Positions 1-9,351 of a stretch of DNA of 13,179 nucleotides are shown here, one piece after another (positions within the stretch are counted from its first letter, which is position 1; every line of letters begins with the position of its first letter). The stretch is from Lojkania enalia (Eukaryota; Ascomycota; Dothideomycetes; Pleosporales). Below the pieces are notes generated by a model. That model searched no databases and was not told the DNA's origin. It was given only the letters and a program-made list of their open reading frames with translations. The DNA lies in the NCBI GenBank assembly GCA_010094045.1, contig ML986783.1, positions 7,135 through 20,313 on the forward strand. Direction: 5' to 3'. Made by a program: the position numbers and the translations under genes.

Positions 1-143
1 AGCTAATTCTTATATAGTAGATACATCTTTCTTTTAACTAGTAGCTTTTAATAGAACTACTTAGTGATGTCTAAGGCTAATCTCTTAGTCGATATACTCC
101 TATTTTAAGTGGATAGCCTTTAGCCTTACCTCTAACTAATTAC

Positions 144-194
144 CTATTTACTTATAAGTATATATATATATAATAAATAACTGTAATAACTTAC
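144..194 (-). other. Putative 51-nt spliceosomal intron 2
   Basis: The minus strand reads GTAAGT at 194-189 and ends AAATAG at 144. Removing 51 nt continues the upstream frame (DYKFG) into a coding-like stretch (LEVRLKAIHLK, EISLRHH) running to the window edge. Reading straight through without splicing reaches a stop within about 15 codons. The branch site is not clear. Confidence 0.5.
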
Positions 195-534
195 CAAACT
201 TATAATCGTTGAAGCGCTTCTCTACTATAGCTTTAATAGCTTTATCTAACATCTTTTTTTTTTCTTCTTCCCCTAGCGCTATATATTCAGCACTTTTCTA
301 TAGCTACCTCTTCTTAGCACTCTTAGCAGAGCAATCAGTAGCATAGGCACTCTTAATAGCCTTTTCCTTAGCAGCAAACGATATAGCCTTATCTCTCTAT
401 TAGATAGCGCGTTTAGTATTGCTAAGTGTACCTTTAAAGGGTACTATAAGGTTGGTTGGACGGCCTTTTTAAGAACCAGCTTAACTGTATAGCGAAAGGA
501 CGTATTTAATTTTATAATCTTCTAACTGCTAGCC

Positions 535-581
535 CTATATTTATTAGTAAACTGTAATAAAAGACTAGTATAATTACTTAC
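535..581 (-). other. Putative 47-nt spliceosomal intron 1
   Basis: The minus strand reads GTAAGT at 581-576 and ends AATATAG at 535. A TACTAAT branch-site-like motif lies close to the 3' end. A consensus TACTAAC followed by A would become TACTAAT by a CA-to-TA change. Removing the 47 nt joins two stretches in the same frame. The size is typical of filamentous ascomycete introns. Confidence 0.55.
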
Positions 582-952
582 CTATATTAACTTCGCCTAC
601 TCATCTTAGTCGAAGCTAACTGGTAGCTCTAGTAGCTTTAGTAGTAGCAAGCTATCTAGACTATCGAGAAAATTATTATTAATAGACTCTACTTTAATAG
701 TTAATATTTTATAGGAACTATAATAAAAGTATATAATAAATCGAAGATTTAGAATTATACTAATAAGAGTATAGTAGGAAGAAGAGTTATAGTAGAGTAT
801 CAGGCTTAACGCGACGAGCGTACGTACTACCTACTAATATAGATTAGATAGAAGTAATAATAAAATATATATACATCTAAATAAATATAAAATATTAGTT
901 GGTTTAATATAAAAAACTATTACTAAAAAGTATACTACTAGTTCTATAAGAT

Positions 953-981
953 AGTAAATTATTATAGTTTTTTATTATAGT
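953..981 (+). repeat. 29-bp direct repeat, copy 1
   Basis: This begins AGTAAATTATTATAG and ends TTTTTATTATAGT. It matches 1320-1348 at 28 of 29 positions, with a single T/G difference. The meaning is unknown. The two copies are about 367 bp apart and their flanks do not align well. Confidence 0.6.
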
Positions 982-1271
982 ATTCTTATAATATACGCCT
1001 AAATACCTTATTAGCTTTACTTTATAATCTTAATTCGGTACTAGCTCTTAGTATATATATATCTTAGCATCTATATTTACATTTTAGGTATTTATTAACA
1101 AACCTCAACTTAGCTTTATACTATTAACCTTAATTATTAATATTAACTACTCTACTCTACTACTATTAATACGTAATATCTTGTACTTAAGGAATAGTAC
1201 GATCTAAAATCGTTCTAATAGGTAGTAAGTTTCCCCGAAAATAGCTCGCTGCTAAATCAGCTCGTAAGGTA

Positions 1272-1301
1272 CCTATACTAGTAAAGCCTATACTAGTAAA
1301 G
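1272..1301 (+). repeat. Perfect 15-bp tandem duplication
   Basis: CCTATACTAGTAAAG occurs at 1272-1286 and again immediately at 1287-1301 without mismatch. In a region otherwise scattered with point mutations, a perfect copy suggests a recent slippage duplication. Confidence 0.8.
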
Positions 1302-1319
1302 TATTACTATCGCTCTAAG

Positions 1320-1348
1320 AGTAAATTATTATAGGTTTTTATTATAGT
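1320..1348 (+). repeat. 29-bp direct repeat, copy 2
   Basis: This is the second copy of the repeat at 953-981, differing at one base. No protein or mobile-element boundary is visible at either copy. Confidence 0.6.
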
Positions 1349-1799
1349 TATATACTAATAAGATATAGCCGTCGCACTTTAATAGATTAAATAATATTAG
1401 AAGAGTACTAAACTTCTCCTTTAAAAGCTTTCTTTTTCGCGGCTAATCTATAAAATTACTACCGTAGTTTAGGAGGATACCTATAGTAGTAAAATACGTT
1501 AGTAATAGAGTGTAATTAAGGCTCTCTAAGAGTCTACTAAAGCTTTTCTTATTAGGTTCTTTAAAGGTATATATTTTTTTATATAATTTATACTATATAA
1601 TACTAATTATACTAGATTATAATGTAAACGTAATTTACGTAAAGCGGGTTACTATTTAAAATAAGAATATATATTTAGTAAAGCGATTTTATAAGAAGTT
1701 TAGTCTTCTATTAGATTAGAGTTATAATCATTAGATAGTCTTAAGCTTAGAAAAGGCTACTTTAAATAAAACTAGTTCTCTACTATAATAATTTATAGT

Positions 1800-2067
1800 A
1801 ATAAATATTTAATATATAATATATAATAAATATATAATATATAATAAATATTTAATATATAATATATAATAAATATTTAATATATAATATATAATAAATA
1901 TTTAATATATAATATATAATAAATATTTAATATATAATATATAATAAATATTTAATATATAATATATAATAAATATTTAATATATAATATATAATAAATA
2001 TATAATATATAATATATAAAAAATATATAATATATAATATATAATAAATATATAATATATAATATAT
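1800..2067 (+). repeat. A/T-only 25-bp minisatellite, about 11 units
   Basis: Units begin AATAAATATTTAATA and are 25 bp long, for example 1843-1867, 1868-1892, 1893-1917, 1918-1942, 1943-1967 and 1968-1992. One unit (1825-1842) is shortened to 18 bp. The last three units (1993-2067) share a TTT-to-TAT variant, and the unit at 2018 starts AAAAAA. There is no G or C across the array. Similarity between neighbouring units points to unequal exchange or slippage. It separates the left gene region from the transposon stack. Confidence 0.9.
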
Positions 2068-2108
2068 AATTATTTCCTACAATTATAGAAGAACCTTATA
2101 AGGTACCC

Positions 2109-2259
2109 CTACCTTAACCTTATACCCCAGTACTAAGAATCTTACCTTAACCTTAACCTTAATACTAAGAACCTCTACCTAACCTATATTCTAGCGCTAA
2201 AAATTCTACCTTAACTCTAACCCTAATACTAAGAACTCTAAACCCAACCTTAACCTAGG
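2109..2259 (+). repeat. Degenerate ~32-bp tandem repeat rich in CCTTAA/CCCTAA
   Basis: Units start near 2109, 2141, 2175, 2206 and 2238 (31-34 bp each; the last is partial). Each opens with a form of CTACCTTAACC and most close with TACTAAGAA. CCCTAA, the complement of the common fungal telomere repeat TTAGGG, appears once (2220-2225), with several CCTTAA variants. It is not a true telomere tract, because the units also carry non-telomeric sequence. It lies directly beyond the truncated 3' end of the gypsy pol remains. Confidence 0.7.
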
Positions 2260-2299
2260 TAAGGTATTATATACCCTATTTACTAGCCTAGTTAAGATA

Positions 2300-5200
2300 G
2301 TACTATAGATATTATTCTACTATTTAGTTTATTTATTCTATCTATCTATCTATTTATAGGTAAAATACTATAAATATCTTATATTTAATTTCTAGTAAGT
2401 TTATAATTATTTACAAAAACTTTAAAGTAAATTAAGTATTTTAGTCTATAATTATCTTTTATAGTACTCTATATTATATAACAATCTACTTTAAAAAGAT
2501 ATTTACAATCTATTCTACTAATAATATTTTATTATAAAGGATAAAGTAGATATATTTTATAAGTCTATCTATAATTATTATAATAGAGTCGTATACTTCT
2601 TTCTTAGGGTAGTCTTTTAACTTTAGTAGCTTAATAATAAAGTTTATAATAACTTCTATCTATAGTCTAATTAACGTTTCTAGATTTTATAATAGTCTAT
2701 AGGGTATATATCTATTAAGTTTATTTTATTAGTAGTTTATATATTCTTATAATATATTCTTTATCTATTCTCTTACTTTAGGAAAGTAGAATCCTCTAAG
2801 GATTCGTTCTAGTATTTTCTCTATTCTTTAATATCTATAGGTAGGGGCTTTATAGAATTGCCTAATAAATTCTTTTCTAACTTTAGCTAGTATATAGATT
2901 CGATTATAGACGTATAGTAGTTTATCTATCTATTCTAGTTCTTATTCTTAAAGTTCTTTAGGTATTCCGTCTATTACTAATCTAATTAGTATTATCTAAC
3001 TTACTTCTTAGATAATAATTATTACTATAAGTCTTAGGTAATTATATACTATACTTCTATCTTATTATCTTTTTAGTAGTATAGCTGTAGTTCCTTTCTC
3101 TTATTTATATTCTAGTAGTCTACTTAATATATCTACTTTTCGGTTTTATTTTCTACTAATATAGATAATCTTAAAATCGAATATGGCTAGTTTTTATAAC
3201 TATCTAAACTATTTAGGGGTAAGAGTTTTAGTAGTAAAGAAGGTAGTAAGATTCTTATAATTGTAATAGACTTTAGTTTACTATTTTATTCCTTATAAGT
3301 ATATATACTATTCTTTAAAATATACTATAATAGCTAGAAGTTCTTAGTTAGATATATTATAATTCATCTCTACTAGTATAAGTTTTCGTAAGTAGTATAC
3401 TACTAGATATTATTTTCTATTATAGATTTATAGAAGGATTCCGGCTATTCTTATTTCTAATACGTTAGTTTCTATAAGAACTTTCTTTTCTAAATTATAG
3501 AGTTTTAGTACTAGTTTTTACTAAAATTGTTTCTTAACTTCTTAAAAGGCTTTTTCTTATTTGTTTCCCTATATAAAAGTAATATCTTTCCTTAATAGTT
3601 AAGTTAAGGGTGTAATTATATTACTCTAATTATCTATAAAAGTTTAATAGAAGTTATAAAATTCTATAAAGGATTAGATATTTTTAACTAATTTTAAGGT
3701 TAGCTAGTCTCTAATTACTACTAATTTATTTAAGTTTATTTATAATTGTTCTAGTTGAATAATAAATTCTAAGTAGTTTATTTATATAGTATAGAATTTA
3801 TATTTCCTTACCTTAAAGTATAATTTTACTACTTATAACGCGCGTAGTACTTATTTAATATATTTCTTATATTTTTATTTTATTTTTAAATATATAAAAA
3901 TATTGTCTAAGTAGATTATATAGAATTATCTAAGATATAGTCTTAATACTTTATTAATTTGTTTTTAAAAAGTAGCTAATATATTAGTAAGTTTAAATAA
4001 TATAACTAGATATTTAAAAAATCTCTTTTTTGTCCTAAATACTATTTTCTACTTATCTTCTTTTTTAATATAGATCTAATAGTATATATTCTAGATATCT
4101 AATTTTATAAAGATAGTAGCTTCTCTTAATTAGTCTCTTAAATTATAGATAAATAGTAAAGGGTATTAGTCTTTAATTATAATATTATTAAGAGTATAAT
4201 AATTAATATATATTTATAAATCTATTATTTCTTTCTTATCTATAAAGAATATAGAGTATACTACTAGTAAGTTTAATTCTTAGATTATTTCTTTTTTTAG
4301 ATACTCGTTTATATATTATTCTAGAGCCTCTACTTCCCTTAGTATTAGGCTATATATTAGTTTATATCTAGGTTCTTTTTCTAGTTATAGTTTCATTTTA
4401 TAATTATATTCTCTATATTTAGATAGGTATTATAATAGTTTTTAGAGTTATTCTATTAAGTATTAGTATTCCTTATATATACTATATAATATATTTCCTA
4501 CTAGGAATAATCCTTCTACTACTTCTTTTACTATTATAGCGAGTTACTCCTTAACTAGGTAGCTAGAGTTTTTAAGAATAATTCGTCCTATTTACTAATT
4601 TATCTAAGAGTTTTTCTTTCTTAACTATAGAATCTCTAGGATAATATTATAGTTGGTAATTTCTACAATTTAGAATATCTATTCTTATTAGGTTATTTCT
4701 AGAATTTCGAACTCTCCTAGTTTTATAATATATATAACTTTCTTCTAGAAGTTCTTTCCCTCTATAATTTAAATTATATAAAGTCGTTCTAGTTATATTA
4801 TAAGAATTTCTTTTCTAGTAATATAGTTACTAGCTATAAAGTTCTTTATTATTCTACTATTAATAAGTATATATACCTTATAGCTATAATATCGTTCTAG
4901 TATTATAAGATAATATTCTCCTATATTCCTATATAGTTAAGTTATCTTAAGCTAATAAGCTATTATTTCTTTTAAAAATATATATTTTAGATATTTCTAT
5001 TCTAGACATTTATACTATAGTCTTCCTCTAATATATATTTTAAGTAGTAGAGGTTTAAATTTAAGTACTATATAATTTTAGGTTTATTTTATAACTTCCT
5101 ATCCTATTATAGCTTCTTATTTTATAGGATTTCTTAGTATCTTATCTTTATTTAGTTGTCTTAGCTATATAACTATATTTTCTTTTCTTTTTTAGTAGGT

Positions 5201-5511
5201 TGTATATTATCGTTTAATATATAATATCTATACTACTTAAAATATACTAGATAGTATTAATTTATATAAGAGTTATTATCTTCTCTAACCTAGTAGTTCT
5301 ATTCTTATTTATATTATAATACCTTTAGTACCTAGTATTTTACTGGTAATTTACTTTATAAGAAGGCTACTATTTTTCGTACTATATATACAGCCTTATT
5401 CCAATCTATTATATTAAGATATTCTTCTACTACTTTTATTATTTCTATCTATTTTTAGAAGTATAAGAAGCGGATTTCTCTAGAGTAGGTATTTTACTAT
5501 TCTTTATAACG
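2300..5511 (-). pseudogene. pol: gypsy pol: protease, reverse transcriptase, RNase H, integrase (RIP-degraded)
   Basis: On the minus strand, the aspartic protease site at 4867-4853 reads LINSR where the family has L-I-D-S-G. Reverse transcriptase spans about 4290-3880: SIFFIDKKE, NYYTLNNIIIKD, then FIKLDI at 4111-4094 with the first catalytic Asp kept, and YLDN at 3913-3902 for YLDD. RNase H is at about 3470-3315, with RKLILVEMNYNIS and ELLAII; its first Asp reads Asn. Integrase has the HHCC finger at about 2890-2700 (KAPTYRY, RGFYFPKVRE, both His changed to Tyr), the core YDSIIIIIDRLIKY near 2600-2550, first catalytic Asp as Asn (2644-2642), second Asp kept (2446-2444), and Glu as Lys (2334-2332). 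No chromodomain is visible and the end is truncated near 2300. 5511-4900 is weaker linker sequence. Confidence 0.85.
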
Positions 5512-5554
5512 TACCTTATAAGCAAGCAGCCTATATAAGCGAGTAGTCTACTCT
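5512..5554 (+). repeat. Left TIR of element A
   Basis: This starts TACCTTATAAGCAAGCAGCC and pairs with the reverse complement of 9309-9351 (35/43, transitions only). Two tandem sub-motifs of about 16 bp, each a form of TATAAGCGAG, are visible. A second copy of this end occurs at 5669. Confidence 0.85.
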
Positions 5555-5825
5555 ATCAACTTTTTTAACCTTTATATACGTATAGCTTAACAACTAAGTA
5601 ATATAATAGCAATTTACAACTTACGCGATTATTCTATAGAAACCTCTATATCCTTCTAATATATAATATACCTTATAAGCGAGCGGTCTATATAAGCGAG
5701 TAGTCTACCCTATTAACTTTTTTAACCTTTATATACGTATAGCTTAACAACTAAGTAATATAATAGCAATTTACAACTTGCGTAATTATTCTATAGAAAC
5801 CTCTGCATCCTTCTAGCATATACGA
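5512..5825 (+). repeat. 157-bp tandem duplication of the left end of element A
   Basis: Copy 1 is 5512-5668 and copy 2 is 5669-5825. Both contain the full TIR, the shared string CTTTATATACGTATAGCTTA and the last codons of the transposase. The outer copy is more decayed: CTCTATATCC replaces CTCTGCATCC near the end, a G/C-to-A/T change. Copy 2 joins the transposase frame properly, so copy 1 is probably the added one. Confidence 0.9.
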
Positions 5826-6312
5826 GAATTATACCTAGTCTTACTATAGCAGTTATAGCACGCTTTATACTGTCCGCTTATACCTAATCGCACCTTAAAT
5901 TAGTATATTATAGCCCGAGTTTCCTTCTTATTATCCTTTTTAGCAATAATTATCTTATCTTATACTTTTCTTAGAGTCTCTTGCGCTTGAATCTACCTTT
6001 TTTTCTACTATTTCTATTTTGTTTCTACTTTATTTACTTCTCGAAGGCTGACGATTTTATTATATATTAACCCGATCTAATATATCGCTTTTATAGAACC
6101 TTTCTTAAGCTGATTTAGCTTCTTAATAATAGAAGCTAGCGAAGAACTTATATCTCTTTAAATCCGATTATAAATTAATATTAATTAAGCTTCTAGCTCG
6201 CGCGTGTTACTTAGTATTTTTACTTCTTATAGAGTATTATCTTATACTAGTAGTATTAGTATACGAAGCTTTATATTAAGCTTTAAAAATACTACTTCTA
6301 GATTAAATAACG

Positions 6313-6351
6313 TATTTTACAAGCGAGTCGCCTACTTAAGTAAGTTACCTA
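6313..6351 (+). repeat. Left TIR of element B
   Basis: This begins TATTTTACAAGCGAGTCGCC and matches the reverse complement of 8101-8139 at 35/39. The TA at 6313-6314 is the target-site copy. It contains two tandem sub-motifs, AAGCGAGTCGCCTA and AAGTAAGTTACCTA. Confidence 0.9.
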
Positions 6352-6390
6352 CTTTTACTAAGAAGTTATACTCTACCTATTTATAACGCG

Positions 6391-8013
6391 ATATAGTAAC
6401 TACCTTAACTTCAATTAATCTATTAAGAAGGTTAGGTATTATTAACTATCTTAGCTATTAATTAAGATTAAATTTAGAGTATATAAAGCGCTACAGCTAC
6501 CTATAGCATCCTCTAAATAATACTTAGAAACTAACGCGCTAGTAAACCTTTATAATATAATTACGAGCCCAATTTAAAAAAGCTTATAAAGCTAGAAGAA
6601 TTAACTATAATATAGTATATACTAGACCTATTATCTCGTAGATATCCTCCTATAATTAATAGTATACGAGATATAGTTAACTATTTACTTAGAGCTCGCT
6701 CTATAGATTAGATCGGTAAAAACTAGCTAATAAACTTTATTAATCGCATTCCTAAGCTTAAAATATACTTCTATTAAAAATATAATTATTAAAAAGCTCT
6801 CTATAAGAATCCTAAAGTTATTAGTAGCTAGTTTAACCTAGTATATAATACTAAAAATAATATCTATAATTTCGATAAGACGGGCTTTTAGATAGGTATT
6901 ATATTTATTAGTAAGGTAGTTACTAATGCTAAGTTATTAGCTAGTTAACTAAAATTACTATAGCCAGACGATTATAAGTAGATAATAGTTATTTAGGCTA
7001 TTAGCACTTATAGTAATACTATCCTACTATTTATTATCTTTACTAGTAAGCAGCACCTCTCTATATAGTATTAGGGCGATAATATACTATCTAGAGGAGT
7101 AATCGCGCTAAGTAATAGTAGATAGATAAATAATAAGCTTATAATTAAATAGCTAGAGCGTTTTAATTAGTATATAAGGTAGTATATAGTAGGCGCTTAT
7201 CGTCTACTAGTTATTAATAGCTATAAGAGCTATAGGTCTACTAAGTTTCAGCTGCTCTATAAAGAGAAGGATATTATTCTATTATATATACCGGCATATT
7301 TATTATATCTACTATAGCCTCTAAATATAGGCTACTTCTTGCTATTGAAGAAAGTATATAGGCGTAAAATTGATAAGCTTATATAAGCTAGTATCTACTA
7401 TATTATAAAGCTTAACTTTCTACTAACCTTTCATATAGTATATTAGCGCTCTATTACTAAATCTAATATATACGCAAGCTTTTAAGGTACTAGTCTAGTA
7501 CTATATAATTCTAATATAGTACTATTAAAGCTTAATATTAAGCTTCGTACTCTATTATTACTACTAGCAGCTAGTTACCTCTAGGAGTTAAAAACACCAA
7601 CTAATACCGTCGAACTAGGGTCTTAAACAATCCTAATTTAAGATCATATTACTAGGTATTAGAATAGCTTACCTACTACAATTAATAATTCTCTTAATTT
7701 ACTTATTAAAGGTACTATATAGATAGCTTATTTATGCGTACTATTTTAGCGTTAGATTAGTCAGCTTTAGGAAGTAAATAAGGCTCTATTACAGCGTAAA
7801 AAGCGATTAAAAAAGGTTCTACAGAAGTAAGGTAGCCTTACTAAAGCTAAAGCTGCTGAGATAGCTGCTTAAAAGGAGGTAGATAAGCAGCTAGAGGATA
7901 AAGTACGCGCAGGTAGGAAGCGCAGAAGAGTAGGCATGCTATACTAGAAGCGCTGCAGCCGCTACAGCAAGTCTAGATATAATACTAGAACTTATATAGT
8001 AGTAGATAAATAG
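6391..8013 (+). pseudogene. Transposase of element B (Fot1/pogo DDE family), RIP-degraded
   Basis: About 540 codons, the usual Fot1 transposase length. The N-terminus (ATA at 6391, possibly a former ATG) reads an HTH-like region, then ILRN, KPL, NLKKLIKLEEL and SRRYPPIINSIRDIVNYLL, the CENP-B-like DNA-binding domain. Then come IYNFDKTGF at 6862-6888 with the first catalytic Asp kept, the second site VINSYKSY (Asn at 7216-7218) and the third PLNIGYF (Asn at 7324-7326). The C-terminus has a basic Leu/Lys helix (about 7780-7920), a cluster RAGRKRRRVG, then CSRYSKSRYNTRTY, a knuckle with Cys and His partly changed to Tyr. Stops are TAA/TAG throughout. The stop at 8011-8013 may be the real one or a mutated codon; the next is at 8077-8079. 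Confidence 0.85.
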
Positions 8014-8100
8014 TATATCTATCCTCTATTAAATTATTATAGTAATATCTACAGGCGTTATTATAATATACACCTCTAAATATAGAGATAGCTAATAAGG

Positions 8101-8139
8101 TAGGCAACTTACTTAGGTGGGCGACTCGCTTATAAAATA
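8101..8139 (-). repeat. Right TIR of element B
   Basis: Its reverse complement begins TATTTTATAAGCGAGTCGCC. It is less mutated than the left copy, keeping CCCACC and TTGCC where the left has CCTACT and TTACC. The TA at 8138-8139 is the target-site copy. Confidence 0.9.
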
Positions 8140-9308
8140 TATTAGAACTAGACTAGCTCCTTAAAAGCTTATATAGATATTATCCTTTATAATTAATATA
8201 TTAAAAGCAGCTTTAAATGCTAGAAAGAACTTAAGTTTTATAATATAGTTAATATAATTATATATTAAGACTAAGATCTGATTTCTATATATACGCTTTA
8301 ATAGTAAGAAGTAGCCTATATCTAGTAGCTATAATAGGTATAATAAATAAGCTAGTATATAGAGTAGAATAATACTCTATTCCTCGTAGAGTTTCTAGAA
8401 ATTGAGCGAGTTATAGCTATTATAGCTATTAAAGATTAGTAGTTAACGTGCGCCTACTATATAATCCTTTATATACCTATAAAAGTACTTTAACTATTTA
8501 ATACTGAGTTTATTTATTGTCCAGCCGTTTTTATTAACTATAATAGCCTAGTTCTTAGGTATATTATCGCCTTCGTACTAGGTAGAGAGATAGTAGTAGC
8601 TAGTAATAATAATAAAGAGTAGAAGTATCTAGCTAATAGCATTAATCCTCTAAATTACTAAAATCCATTTATAATTACCTAATTAAATTACCTTTAGTCG
8701 ATTATATCTTTCTATACTTATAACAACTAGTTATAATAAGATAACACCTATTTAAAAGCTAGATTTGTTGAAGTTGTATATATCCTTATTTATAATACTA
8801 TACTTCTTCTTAGTATACTATATAAGCTTAAACTAGCTTTTAATTACTTTAGAATCTTTATATAAAGCTTTCTAGCAATTATAAAGCTAATTTAAATGTA
8901 TTTTAAGCTTAGGAGTACGTCTAATAAAGTTCTTAGGCTAATATATACTAATCTAGCCTATACTACACTTAGTAAGTAAGCTATTAGCTATATCTTATAT
9001 AATAACTAAAATAGGCGTAAATCCTCGTAAATCTAGGTTAAGTATATATTAAATAATAACCTCCTCTTTAAGTTTTATTAGTCTCTTTAAATTAGGCTTA
9101 TAATCGCGCTGTAAGTAGATTCTAATATATTATTAGTATACGGTTATTTAAATTATATTAAATATTAAAACAGCGCGTCTTTTACTATTTATTTAGCCTC
9201 TTTTAGTAGCTAAGAAGGCTAAATTTACTTAATTCTCGTTTTAGGCTATATTCTTATTATTTTATTATTATATTATTATTAAAAGCTTAAGTATCGCATT
9301 TTAGTAAT

Positions 9309-9351
9309 AGAGTAGACTACTTACTTATATAAGCCACTCGTTTATAAAGTA
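9309..9351 (-). repeat. Right TIR of element A
   Basis: Its reverse complement begins TACTTTATAAACGAGTGGCT and matches 5512-5554. The TA at 9350-9351 is the target-site dinucleotide. Confidence 0.85.

Larger units (their letters stand above)
1..707 (-). pseudogene. Unrecognised spliced gene, broken by RIP-type stops, 3' end outside window
   Basis: I do not recognise this protein. On the minus strand three exons (about 707-582, 534-195 and 143-1) join in one frame if two short introns are removed. Both introns start GTAAGT and end TAG. About sixteen in-frame stops are present, all TAA or TAG, as expected from mutated CAA/CAG/TGG codons. Exon 2 reads a stretch rich in Lys and Ala that contains KGRPTN, KAISFAAKEKAIKSAYA and GEEEKKKMLDKAIKAIVEKR, suggesting a basic helical protein. 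The GRP could be an AT-hook-like core, which is only inference. Exon 3 reads LEVRLKAIHLK, then EYID and EISLRHH. The start is uncertain: an ATA at 705-707 could be a mutated ATG. CA and TG are kept more often here than in the neighbouring gypsy remains, so this gene is less mutated. It may be a duplicated host gene or an accessory gene of an unidentified mobile element. Confidence 0.55.
708..1799. other. AT-rich stretch with no recognisable gene
   Basis: I read both strands and found no protein family, RNA gene or terminal repeat that I can support. It is TA-rich and poor in CA/TG like the rest of the window, with small CpG-containing islands near 808-826 and 1234-1265. It contains a dispersed 29-bp direct repeat (953-981 and 1320-1348) and a perfect 15-bp tandem duplication (1272-1301). 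It may include the 5' flank of the minus-strand gene at 1-707 or remains of a transposon too decayed to identify. Confidence 0.4.
6313..8139 (+). mobile_element. pogo/Fot1-like DNA transposon B, nested inside element A
   Basis: TIRs at 6313-6351 and 8101-8139 match at 35 of 39 positions, all mismatches transitions. TA flanks both outer ends. The total of about 1.83 kb is a normal size for a Fot1-type element. The plus strand encodes the transposase. B is the innermost insertion and splits the C-terminal part of A's transposase. It retains more CA and TG than its surroundings, especially at 7800-7980, consistent with fewer rounds of RIP. Confidence 0.9.
5787..9250 (-). pseudogene. Transposase of element A (Fot1/pogo DDE family), split by element B
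   Basis: This is a cut-and-paste transposase that would act on the element's TIRs in the nucleus. On the minus strand, starting near 9250-9200 (exact start unclear), it reads KPNLKRLIKLKEEV and LNLDLRGFTP, the CENP-B-like DNA-binding region. The core follows: IYNFNKSSF (8780-8757) for the family NFDETGF, so the first catalytic Asp is Asn; LLIFNSYNSY (8439-8410), second Asp as Asn; LLDIGYFLLLKR near 8331-8305, third Asp kept. The frame reaches SF-stop-GASLVL at 8140, is broken by element B, and resumes at 6312 with LEVVFLKLNIKLR, a Lys/Gln-rich region, then CYNCYSKTRYNSRIC, a degenerate Cys/His knuckle, and a stop near 5787. A one-base frame change is present near the junction. Confidence 0.8.
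5512..9351 (-). mobile_element. pogo/Fot1-like DNA transposon A, interrupted by element B
   Basis: Terminal inverted repeats at 5512-5554 and 9309-9351 match at 35 of 43 positions, with every mismatch a transition. The outermost bases are TA on both sides, the target and duplication of the Tc1/mariner superfamily. The minus strand encodes a Fot1-type transposase. Element B (6313-8139) sits inside the transposase gene; without it A is about 2.0 kb, close to Fot1 size. The left end carries a 157-bp tandem duplication, so the original end may be at 5669 rather than 5512. A is inserted into the gypsy copy between late gag and pol. Confidence 0.85.

Noticed and set aside
1230..1270. A GC-richer island suggesting a tRNA gene
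   Set aside because: No cloverleaf arms, A-box or B-box could be assembled on either strand.
1800..2067. Possible CRISPR array or replication origin
   Set aside because: The units are directly abutting with no unique spacers, and the sequence context is fungal. An A/T-only minisatellite explains it. Origin activity cannot be judged from AT content alone.
2109..2259. A chromosome end (telomere)
   Set aside because: CCCTAA occurs only once in exact form, and the units include non-telomeric sequence. It is at most telomere-like or subtelomeric.
2290..5511. A copia-type (Pseudoviridae-like) element
   Set aside because: Integrase lies downstream of reverse transcriptase and RNase H on the minus strand, which is the Ty3/gypsy order.
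6204..6386. A 60-codon open frame on the plus strand
   Set aside because: It runs antisense to the C-terminal part of transposase A, crosses the left TIR of element B and enters B's leader. It is a chance frame spanning an insertion junction, with no ribosome or promoter evidence and no family resemblance.
8155..9310. A long plus-strand frame of about 380 codons with RIP-like stops, seeming to have a paralogue at 12360-13080
   Set aside because: The minus strand of both regions reads clear Fot1-type transposase motifs (RGFTP, YNFNK, LLDIGYF). The plus-strand similarity between them is the antisense shadow of two related transposases.
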